Source: Gemmatimonadota bacterium (GTDB lineage: Bacteria > Gemmatimonadota > Gemmatimonadetes > Longimicrobiales > Gaopeijiaceae). Taken from it: 64,000 bases of DNA. The number at the start of each line of letters is the position of its first letter. The stretch's first letter is position 1. The position numbers and the translations under genes are program-made. The stretch lies in contig JAPPGZ010000092.1 of NCBI GenBank assembly GCA_028874905.1, forward strand, positions 13,300 through 77,299. Reading direction: 5' to 3'. Positions 30,801 to 38,281 of this stretch are shown here, piece by piece. Under the pieces are notes generated by a model, which was not told the DNA's origin, made no database searches, and worked only from the letters and a program-made list of their open reading frames with translations.

Positions 30801-31485
30801 GATGCTGCTGCACGAGCAGGTCTACGGCGACCGCTACCGGATCGAGTTCGGAAAGCGGCTGGAGCAGCAGTACGGCGACCAGCGCTTCGTGGACTCGGAG
30901 CGCCCGATGGTCGAGATCGACGGGACCCGGTCCGGAGACGGAACGGTAACCTATGACAAGGGAGGCTGGGTGCCGTGGATGCTCCAGCAGGAGATGGGAC
31001 GGGAGAACATCCTCGCCGGGCTCCAGGCCTTCATCGCGAAGTACAACCCGGACTCGGACTTCCCCGTGATCCAGGACATGCTGGCCGTGCTGCGCGACTT
31101 TGCGCCCGACACGGCTGCGTTCGATGCGTTCACCAAGCAGTGGTTCTTCGACGTGGTCGTGCCTGAGTACAGGTTCTCCGACGTGACGAAGACACAGGAG
31201 GGCGGTGAGTGGGTGGTGCGGGGGAAGCTGGAGAACGCGGGAACCGGGCGAATGCGCGTGCAGGTGGGCGCGACCTCAGGCGAGCGGTGGTCGGACGAGG
31301 GTGACGACGGGAGTCGCACCGTGGTGAACGAGGACTACCGCGACGCCCGCACCGAGGTGGAGCTGGGGGCGGGGGCGTCGGCCGAGTTCGTGATCCGCGC
31401 GTCCTTCGAGCCCGAGCGCGTGGTGATCGACCCGGATGTGCTGGTGCTGCAACTGAACCGGGATGCGGCAGTGTTCGAGTGGTGA
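27859..31485 (+). CDS. ABC-2 type permease fused to M1 family metallopeptidase domain
   Basis: N-terminal multi-TM ABC permease (two permease-like halves) then FMVVAHEAAHQWWGNLLTPGQGPGGNILSEGMAHY (HExxH-18-E of M1); GTG start overlaps ATPase stop. Confidence 0.93.
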   Translation: MSAIARWWEVTRREVLSGLRRPAYWVLFVLLALLAWGFSEGGVTISSGDATIGGERAHITSMFGQGLIQTVLIMGFGAWFLAIAAGLVVIRDLELRVVELFHSTRLTPREYVWGKFAGALGIFIVVWLLYLCVAAGVNHIVEGGDAEHIGSFALGNYLYPTLLFGLPQILLFAGVPFFLGTWTRQPIVVFAFPVTVLLFTLFFLTTWSPDWLSPETNRLLMLLDPSGFRWLNETFLTVDRGVAFYNSAPIQPDTGFLLSRAAFGVLGLAAVAGATRSYVGRLRRGGSDSRVARFFRRRRERREGSFATVEPAAASLRGLGMATRPLGFWRAAQAIGREEIRELIRRPGMYLFVPLILWQAILNSLFAIGPFNSQILLTPGVMAARQLNTLALLICVLLLFYTVESLHKERGRQLAEIFNSTPIPTGSILLGKTVGNSVVAGLILVIGVIACGVVMLYRQLFQGSPVGFDIVPFVVTWGGVLVPTFIFWTALVTALFALFRNRYAVYAVGLFLIIFTAVRMAFLEPFGWVRNWMAWNAVQWTDMGTFSLNGRELLLNRILYLSLVPLLVFMAVKWFGRQDRDATRVLHRIRPRPILFGTPRVLAFAAPAIVLASVLFFGGRAGRQGEAAEEAGKDYWRENVATWTDFEMPSVSDVDVELDFEPAERSVAVEGEYTFHNHRDYAYEDIPVTAGQWDPIEWTLNGEAHEPDDRSNLFVFTPDEPLGPGDSLTIGFSYDLEFPLGMSREASGAGQFILESGIVLTAFTPTFMPVPGYLDNIGVDDDNSSEPPDYPDDFYEGETEPLFGWGGEPFTVRTQITLPEEYTANGVGQKVSDEVVDGRRTVVWETDHPVVLFNVVAGKYAVKEGDGTAIYYHPEHDYNIEEMSAALDAARKYFSEWFYPFPWDLLKISEFAAFATYAQGFPTNITFSEGIGFLARSDPRSHVAFMVVAHEAAHQWWGNLLTPGQGPGGNILSEGMAHYSTMLLHEQVYGDRYRIEFGKRLEQQYGDQRFVDSERPMVEIDGTRSGDGTVTYDKGGWVPWMLQQEMGRENILAGLQAFIAKYNPDSDFPVIQDMLAVLRDFAPDTAAFDAFTKQWFFDVVVPEYRFSDVTKTQEGGEWVVRGKLENAGTGRMRVQVGATSGERWSDEGDDGSRTVVNEDYRDARTEVELGAGASAEFVIRASFEPERVVIDPDVLVLQLNRDAAVFEW

Positions 31486-31497
31486 GGGGTCAGCGAA

Positions 31498-32097
31498 TCA
31501 GAGCTGGGCTTCGTTGATCGCCCTTCGCCCAGTCACTGCCGCATAGACCGCCCCGAGGGTGCCCCCTCCAATTCCCTGTCCTGCCAGATCACCGGCGATA
31601 GCGCCGACCAGAGCGGTACCCAGGACGGCCGCGATCAGCGCGACGACGCCCAGCGTGGCAAAGTGGCCAGGAGCACAGATCTGCGTCTTCAACACCCACC
31701 AGTGAACGAGCCAGAACGCGGCCAGTCCGAGCACCACGGCGACAGCCACGCTCCCGGCTTCGCCGGCGACCCCCGCCACCGCCTGCAATGCGCCCAGCGC
31801 GCCGGCACCGCCCGCCGCCCCAGCCAGCGCGGTCGCCAGCGCCGACCAGCCGGCCCATGAGACGTGCCGCCGGATCACCAGCCACTGCCCCACAGCGACC
31901 CCGAGCAGAACGCCCCCCATCGCCAGAGCCCCGACGGCCGCTTCGGCCGCGATCGGACCCAGAACGTTGCCCACGACCCCGCCCACGGCGATGCTGACGG
32001 GGCGCGCGAAGATCGCGCAGATCCAGCCCCCGACTCCACTGGCAAGGATCCAGGCCAGCCAAAGGGCTCTTGGCGTCGGACCCCCCGCACCGCTCAG
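31498..32097 (-). CDS. Hypothetical integral membrane protein, Gly/Ala-rich (start uncertain)
   Basis: Successive hydrophobic segments ALWLAWILASGVGGWICAIF, AVGALAMGGVLLGVAVGQWLVI, GHFATLGVVALIAAVLGTALVGAI; immediately follows TauD-like gene. Confidence 0.55.
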   Translation of the reverse strand: MSGAGGPTPRALWLAWILASGVGGWICAIFARPVSIAVGGVVGNVLGPIAAEAAVGALAMGGVLLGVAVGQWLVIRRHVSWAGWSALATALAGAAGGAGALGALQAVAGVAGEAGSVAVAVVLGLAAFWLVHWWVLKTQICAPGHFATLGVVALIAAVLGTALVGAIAGDLAGQGIGGGTLGAVYAAVTGRRAINEAQL

Positions 32098-32918
32098 ACC
32101 GGCGCCTCCCCCCGGATCGTCACTCGATAACCCGACCGCGTCGCCGGCCAATAGTCCCAGATCGCGTGGTGCTGGGCACAGCGGTTGTCCCAGAACGCGA
32201 TCGAATTCCTGCGCCAGCGGAAGCGGCACTGGAAATCCGGGCGCGCGACGTGCTCGTACAGCAGGGCCAGAATCCCCCGGCTCTCCGATGGAGGCAGGCC
32301 CGCAATGTATTGCGTGAACATCGGGTTCACGAAGAGAGCCTTGCGGCCGGTGACCGGATGCGTTCGTACCACCGGATGCTCGGCCGACGGATAGCTGCGA
32401 CCGCCGTCGTCGCGGCCGATGAGCCGGTTTGTTTCGCGATAGTACGGCCCGCCGTCGTGCACCGCCGTCAGGCCGTCGAGAAAGGTCCGCATCCGCTCCG
32501 AGAGCGCCTCGTAGGCGGCGTACATGTTCGCGAAGAGCGTGTCACCCCCGGTCTCGGGCACCGTGTGTAGCCGCAGAATCGACCCCATCGGGGGCAGCGG
32601 ATCGCACGACACGTCGGAGTGCCACTGCTCACCCGCGACCCGTCGGGAGTTCTCGTCCGCGTGGATCGGCATCACCTCTGGGTGGCCGTCGACCCCCGGG
32701 TCGTTCGGGTGCGCGACCAGCTCGCCGAAGCGAGCGCCGAGCGCCTTCTGGCTCTCGATGGAGATGTCCTGGTCGCGGAAGAAGATGACGCAGTGCTCCA
32801 TGAGAGCGTCGTGAATCAGCTGGAAGTCGGAGTCGCTGACGTCGTCGAGGTCCAGACCGCGGACTTCCGCGCCGATCACGGGCGTGACGGGTCTGACCTG
32901 GGGGCTTGTTGTGGTCAT
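32094..32918 (-). CDS. TauD/TfdA family 2-oxoglutarate-dependent dioxygenase
   Basis: GEQWHSDVSCDPLPPMGSILRLHTVPETGGDTLFANMYAAYE (HxD), AQHHAIWDYWPATRSGYRVTIRG (His, Arg). Confidence 0.93.
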   Translation of the reverse strand: MTTTSPQVRPVTPVIGAEVRGLDLDDVSDSDFQLIHDALMEHCVIFFRDQDISIESQKALGARFGELVAHPNDPGVDGHPEVMPIHADENSRRVAGEQWHSDVSCDPLPPMGSILRLHTVPETGGDTLFANMYAAYEALSERMRTFLDGLTAVHDGGPYYRETNRLIGRDDGGRSYPSAEHPVVRTHPVTGRKALFVNPMFTQYIAGLPPSESRGILALLYEHVARPDFQCRFRWRRNSIAFWDNRCAQHHAIWDYWPATRSGYRVTIRGEAPV

Positions 32919-33015
32919 GCGCCGAATATCGACGGACTCGCCGCGGTCGGCAACGCAGCGTATCTGTTTCTCCTGGTGAAGTGGTCGAAACGTCCTGTCC
33001 CGAAAGCGTGAGTAC

Positions 33016-34929
33016 ATGAGAACGAAGGTTGCAATTCTGCTGGCGTTTTGCGCATTGGCCTGCGACTCACCCGGCACGCCTGCCGGAGGTTCGCCCTGGG
33101 ATCGCACACGCGAGGCCCCGAACGGTGGCGACGATGCCCACTTGGCCTGGCTCGAAGACAACTACGACAAGAGCGAGCACATGGTCCCCATGCGTGACGG
33201 GGCTGAGCTGTACACGATCGTCTACACACCGCGCTTCGCGACGGAACCCTTGCCGATCATGCTGTTCCGCACGCCGTACTCGATTGCGCCGTACGAGCCA
33301 GGCGAGTACCGCAATCCTCTCGGGCCATCCGCCGAGTTCGACCGGGCGGGCTACGTGTTCGTCTTTCAGGACGTACGCGGCAAGTTCCGGTCGGAGGGCG
33401 AATTCGAGGTCATCCGCCCGCTGGCGCCGAAACCCAAGGGGCCGACTACGGTCGACGAGAGCACTGACAACTACGATGCGATCGAGTGGGCGCTCGCGAA
33501 TGTGGAGGGTCACAATGGCAGGGTGGGGCAGTGGGGGATCTCGTACCCGGGCTGGCAGACCGTCATGGGGATGGTGGACGCGCACCCGGCACTCGCCGCG
33601 TCGTCTCCTCAAGCCTCCCCTTCCGACATGTTCATAGGGGACGATTGGCACCACAACGGCGCCTTCAGGGTCATGTACGCCTTCTCCTGGCTCGCCAGAA
33701 ACGCACGCAGGCGAGATGGGCCCACCGACGCTCGGGAGGGTGCCTTCGACTACGGCACCGACTCCGGCTACGACTTCTTCCTCGCTGCGGGCTCCGCCGC
33801 GAACATCGACGACCTGTATTTCCATGGCGATGTCCCGGCGTGGAGTGATTTCATCGAGCACGACACGTACGACGAGTACTGGCAGCGGCAGAACGCGCTT
33901 CCGCACCTGCGCGGCATCGAGCACCCGATCCTGAATGTCGCGGGCTGGTTCGACACCGAGGACTTCTACGGTCCGATGTCGATCTACAGCACGATCGAGG
34001 CAGAGAATCCGGGCACCGAGAACACACTCGTGGCGGGTCCGTGGCTGCACGGCGGCTGGTCGCGCATGCTAGGCGATCACCTGGGATGCATCGAGTTTGT
34101 CGACGAGACGTCCGTGACGTTCCAGCGGGAGGCGCAGTTCCCGTTCTTCGAGCATCATCTGCGCGGGGCCGACGGGTGGACACCGCACGAGGCGTTCGTC
34201 TTCGAGACGGGCTCGAATGTGTGGCGCACGCACGAAGCCTGGCCGCCGGCGGGCGTCGAGCCGGTGTCGCTCTACCTGGCCGACGATCGCACGCTTTCCT
34301 TCGATCCGCCGTCCGGCCCGGGTGGCTCGGACAGCTATGTCAGCGACCCGAACAACCCCGTTCCATTCTCGGCGGAGGAGCGCACGACGCTCGGGCATCT
34401 CTGGAAGATTGAGGACCAGCGCTTCGCGTCGGCGCGGCGAGACGTGCTCGTGTACGAGTCGGAGCCGCTGGCGGACGACCTCACCATCGCGGGGCCGATC
34501 CTGGCGGACATCTTCGTGTCTACGACGGGCACCGATTCCGACTGGATCGTGAAGGTCATCGACGTCTACCCGGACGAAGCTCCGGAGTCACCCTTCTGCG
34601 ATGTGCCGATGGGCGGCTACCAGATGCACCTGGCGGGCGAGATCATGCGCGGTCGCTTCCGCAACAGCCTGGAACACCCGGAGGCGATGGTGTCGGGCGA
34701 AGTCACGCCGATCCACATCGATCTGCGCGACCGCTACCACACGTTCAAGGCCGGCCACCGGATCATGGTGCACGTGCAGAGCTCGTGGTTCCCCGCGTAC
34801 GACCGCAATCCGCAGCAGTTCGTCAACACGTACACGGCGCGTCCCGATGACTACCTGGTTGCCTCCCAGACCGTGCACCGGGGCCCGGACTATCCGTCGC
34901 GGGTGACGTTGGGGGTGTTGAAGGACTGA
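33016..34929 (+). CDS. CocE/NonD family hydrolase, putative lipoprotein
   Basis: MLFRTPY, GYVFVFQDVRGKFRSEGEFE, VGQWGISYPGWQTVMGM, FDTEDFYGPMSIY; N-term LLAFCALAC lipobox-like. Confidence 0.93.
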   Translation: MRTKVAILLAFCALACDSPGTPAGGSPWDRTREAPNGGDDAHLAWLEDNYDKSEHMVPMRDGAELYTIVYTPRFATEPLPIMLFRTPYSIAPYEPGEYRNPLGPSAEFDRAGYVFVFQDVRGKFRSEGEFEVIRPLAPKPKGPTTVDESTDNYDAIEWALANVEGHNGRVGQWGISYPGWQTVMGMVDAHPALAASSPQASPSDMFIGDDWHHNGAFRVMYAFSWLARNARRRDGPTDAREGAFDYGTDSGYDFFLAAGSAANIDDLYFHGDVPAWSDFIEHDTYDEYWQRQNALPHLRGIEHPILNVAGWFDTEDFYGPMSIYSTIEAENPGTENTLVAGPWLHGGWSRMLGDHLGCIEFVDETSVTFQREAQFPFFEHHLRGADGWTPHEAFVFETGSNVWRTHEAWPPAGVEPVSLYLADDRTLSFDPPSGPGGSDSYVSDPNNPVPFSAEERTTLGHLWKIEDQRFASARRDVLVYESEPLADDLTIAGPILADIFVSTTGTDSDWIVKVIDVYPDEAPESPFCDVPMGGYQMHLAGEIMRGRFRNSLEHPEAMVSGEVTPIHIDLRDRYHTFKAGHRIMVHVQSSWFPAYDRNPQQFVNTYTARPDDYLVASQTVHRGPDYPSRVTLGVLKD

Positions 34930-34933
34930 AATC

Positions 34934-34972
34934 TGTCAACTCCGGTTGACATGATGTGAACTGGAGTTGACA
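34934..34972. repeat. 39-bp near-perfect palindrome in a convergent intergenic region
   Basis: TGTCAACTCCGGTTGACATGATGTGAACTGGAGTTGACA; equals its reverse complement at 34 of 39 positions; outer 10 bp arms perfect. Confidence 0.8.
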
Positions 34973-35038
34973 TCCGCCGGCGTCGGGCCGCTCCACCTGG
35001 CGACCGACTACAATGGACGCGGGAGGGCTCAGGGGGTA

Positions 35039-36412
35039 TCACCACTCCAACAGCGGCAGCACCTCCTCCTGTAGTCGGCACATCTCGTTGATGAGGCCAA
35101 CCGCCTGCCGGTATGACTCGGTAGTGGGATCCAGGAGCAGGGCCTGCAGCAGGGGGCGGCGGGAACGGGCCGCGAAGGCGTCGACGAGGAGGCGGTTGAT
35201 GCTGGTCTGGGTGCGCAGCAGGGCGAGGATGCCCTCGGGTAGGCGCTGCATTTGCATGGGATGGAGGCCGGACCGGCCCGCTGTTGCGGGGATCTCGACC
35301 ACGGCGCCGTCGGGCAGGCCGGGTGAGTAGCCCGCGTTGGGGATGTTGATCGCTTCGAGGTAGCGTTCTTCACGGCAAAGGACGCCTTCGAGGAGGGGCG
35401 CCGCGAGTTCGCCTGAGGGCTCCAGGGGTGCCTGCTCGACCTCGCCCGCCCGCTCCTCGCGGCTTCCACGAGCCCATTCGCGGCGTTTGTCCGGAAACAG
35501 CGGCGTGTCCGTAGGCTTGTCCCCGAGGTTGTAGATCCAGGTGGGGATCTCGCCGGTCTCCCAGGGGTGGCCCTCGGCGGGGTCGTAGAAGAACTGGAGC
35601 GTACTGCTGGCGAGGAAATCGCCCGCCCAGCGGATGTATTCGCCGATGTGGTTGGCGCCGGGGCTCGGAAAGCGCCCAAAAACCCGGAAGAGCGTGCGGC
35701 TGAGCGCGATCTCATCCCAGTCGTGCAACCAGTCGGCTGTGCGCTCGCGCTCGACCAGGCGCGGGTAAAGGTCCTCGCCCGTCTGGCGATCCCGGACGGA
35801 CTCGAACCAGGAGAAGTGGTTCAGCCCGCTGGCCCGCGCATCGAGGCGCTCGCGCGGCAGTTCCAGCAGGCGCGCCATCTGCTCGATCCCGTGGAAAACT
35901 CCGTGGCAGAGGCCGACGACCCGCACGTCCGTGAGGCGGCTCACCGCTTCGCACAGCTTGGTCAGAGGGTTGGTGTAGTTGACGAGCCAGGCGTTGGGGC
36001 AGTGAGTCTCCATGGCGCTGGCGACTTCGATGGTCGGACCCATGTTGCGCAGGGCGTGGAAGAGTCCGCCGGGTCCCCCGTTCTCACCGTAGATCTGGCG
36101 GAAGCCGAAGCTCCGGGGGACGTGGAAGTCCTGTGCCCAGTAGAAATAGCGGTTCATCTCGATGGAGAGGATGACGGCGTCGGCGCCGGGCAGCGCGTCT
36201 GCCACGCGGGTTGATGCGGACACGGTAGCGGACCGGCCCAGGCGTTCCGCGACGGCTTCGGCGTATGCCTGCGCGCGGGGCAGACCGGACGGGTCGATGT
36301 CGACCAGTGCGATTTCGATACCGGTGTCGCAGAGGGGGTCGCTCAGGAGGATGTCCCGGATGGACGCGGGGCCGAATTCGCGGCTGCCGGCGCCGACAAG
36401 GACGATCTTCAC
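35039..36412 (-). CDS. Glycoside hydrolase family 4 protein (alpha-galactosidase/6-phospho-glycosidase-like, NAD-dependent)
   Basis: VKIVLVGAGSREFGPASIRDIL, LVNYTNPLTKLCEAV, VVGLCHGVFHGI (Cys-His metal site), GLNHFSWF; GTG start. Confidence 0.9.
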   Translation of the reverse strand: MKIVLVGAGSREFGPASIRDILLSDPLCDTGIEIALVDIDPSGLPRAQAYAEAVAERLGRSATVSASTRVADALPGADAVILSIEMNRYFYWAQDFHVPRSFGFRQIYGENGGPGGLFHALRNMGPTIEVASAMETHCPNAWLVNYTNPLTKLCEAVSRLTDVRVVGLCHGVFHGIEQMARLLELPRERLDARASGLNHFSWFESVRDRQTGEDLYPRLVERERTADWLHDWDEIALSRTLFRVFGRFPSPGANHIGEYIRWAGDFLASSTLQFFYDPAEGHPWETGEIPTWIYNLGDKPTDTPLFPDKRREWARGSREERAGEVEQAPLEPSGELAAPLLEGVLCREERYLEAINIPNAGYSPGLPDGAVVEIPATAGRSGLHPMQMQRLPEGILALLRTQTSINRLLVDAFAARSRRPLLQALLLDPTTESYRQAVGLINEMCRLQEEVLPLLEW

Positions 36413-38208
36413 GGAGCCAGGGACGGGTTGTCCGCGTCCGCGAGCCGCACGGTCGCGGCCGCGGCGGCCATGGACACGCCCAGCAGCAGCAAGCCGACTC
36501 CGGCACGGCCGGTGAGCATGCATCCGATCCCGAGCAGGCTGCCGTAGACGAACAGCCCGCCAAGGACGAAGCCCGTCCACATGCGGGAGGCGGGGGGATC
36601 GGACGACACCACGCCCGTTCGGGCGGCAACGGGCGCCCACCATCCGCCGGGTCGCACGCGGCGGTGGAAGCGATCGAGGACTTCGTGTTTTTCGGGGGTT
36701 GTGAAGCGAATCACAATCAGCCAGAACAGTGTGCAGGTGACGAGGATGACGACTGCGCGCACCAGATCCATCTCGGGAGCGTAGAAGGAGTTGGCCATCT
36801 CCAGCAACGCCGTGGGCATGGGAATGGCGCTCTGGGCCGCGCTCAGCAGCAGCCGGCCGTTGGCCAGCACGATGGAACCCGCCATCGCCGCAATCTCGGC
36901 CCACGCGTTCACCCGCCACCAGTACCACCGAAGCAGCCACACGATCGCTACACCCGCCGTGAGTTCGATGATGTAGATCCAGCCCCTCTGGATCGACTCC
37001 ATCTGCCACGCCACGAAGGCCGCCAACACCGCGAGCCCCACCACCGCAACGCGCGACGCAGCAACGTAATGGAGTTCGGACCCGTCACGTTTGACGAAGC
37101 GGCGGTAGATGTCGTTCACCATGTACGAAGCGCCCCAGCACAGGTGCGTATCCATCGTGCTCATGAACGCGGCGAGGAAGGTTGCGACCATCAGCCCGCG
37201 CAGCCCCACGGGCATGAGTTCGCGGATCATCATGGGGTAGGCGAGTTCGGGATCGGCCATGAGCGCCGGATCCGCACCGGGTCCCGCCGGGAACACCAGC
37301 AGCGACCCCAGGCCGGCCACGATCCACGGCCAGGTCAGCAGAACCGTTCCGGCGAACGCGAACCACAGCGAGGCCATTACCGACTGCCGCTCGTCGCGGG
37401 TGGCAAACAGGCGCTGTGCGACGTACCCGTCGCCCTGCCCGCTCCTCATCCACAGGATCAGGATCAGGCAAAGGAACGATAGGAACTCCAGCGACGATGC
37501 GCCCGTCGCGCTCGGCACCAGGTCGAGTGCGCCGGAGGGGGCGGCCGGAGCCTCCCGGATGGCTGCCGCCATCGCGGCCGGGCCGCCGAACCGCGCCAGC
37601 ACGATCCCCGCAAGGGTGATCGACCCCAGCATTCCCGCCACGAACTGCAGCACGTCGGTGACCACGACGCCCCAGAGGCCGGACGCCACGGTATACACGA
37701 GGGCGAGGCCGACACACACCGCGAGGGTCAGTGCCGCGTCCCATCCGAGCAGCACGTCGGCGAACTTGACCATGGCCAGCATCACCCAGCCCATGACGAC
37801 GGCATTCTTGAGCAGTCCCTGGTAGACGGCCGAGAAGCCGCGCAGGATCCGGGCTGGGGCACCACCGTAACGAAGCTCGATCATCTCGGCGTCGGTAAGG
37901 ATCCCGGCGCGCCGCCACAGCCGTGCATAGAAGAAGGTCAGCATCAGAATGCCTGCCGCCTCATACCACCACAGCCAGTTGCCGAAGACTCCCTGCCGCC
38001 GGACGAGGGCCGCGGTGGCGAGAGGCGCGTCGCTGGCGAACCACGTAGCCGCGATCGATGTGCCGGCAATCCACCAGGGAAGGGACCGGCCTGCCACGAA
38101 GAAATCCTCGACGCTACGTCCGGCCCGCCGCGCGAGGCGCAGGCCGATGGTCAGAGTCAGCGCGCCGTATGCGGCGACGACGATCCAGTCAATAGCTGTG
38201 AGGGTCAC
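36409..38208 (-). CDS. Sodium:solute symporter family protein
   Basis: 12+ hydrophobic segments; GRSLPWWIAGTSIAATWFASDAPL, MVATFLAAFMSTMDTHLCWGASYMVNDIYRRF; 4-nt overlap with GH4 gene. Confidence 0.92.
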   Translation of the reverse strand: MTLTAIDWIVVAAYGALTLTIGLRLARRAGRSVEDFFVAGRSLPWWIAGTSIAATWFASDAPLATAALVRRQGVFGNWLWWYEAAGILMLTFFYARLWRRAGILTDAEMIELRYGGAPARILRGFSAVYQGLLKNAVVMGWVMLAMVKFADVLLGWDAALTLAVCVGLALVYTVASGLWGVVVTDVLQFVAGMLGSITLAGIVLARFGGPAAMAAAIREAPAAPSGALDLVPSATGASSLEFLSFLCLILILWMRSGQGDGYVAQRLFATRDERQSVMASLWFAFAGTVLLTWPWIVAGLGSLLVFPAGPGADPALMADPELAYPMMIRELMPVGLRGLMVATFLAAFMSTMDTHLCWGASYMVNDIYRRFVKRDGSELHYVAASRVAVVGLAVLAAFVAWQMESIQRGWIYIIELTAGVAIVWLLRWYWWRVNAWAEIAAMAGSIVLANGRLLLSAAQSAIPMPTALLEMANSFYAPEMDLVRAVVILVTCTLFWLIVIRFTTPEKHEVLDRFHRRVRPGGWWAPVAARTGVVSSDPPASRMWTGFVLGGLFVYGSLLGIGCMLTGRAGVGLLLLGVSMAAAAATVRLADADNPSLAP

Positions 38209-38281
38209 GGGCCGGGTTCAGCGGGAGGAAAGGCGTGGGAGCGTGGGGCAGAGGCGGCTCGGACGCCGCCATCGCCGGGCG

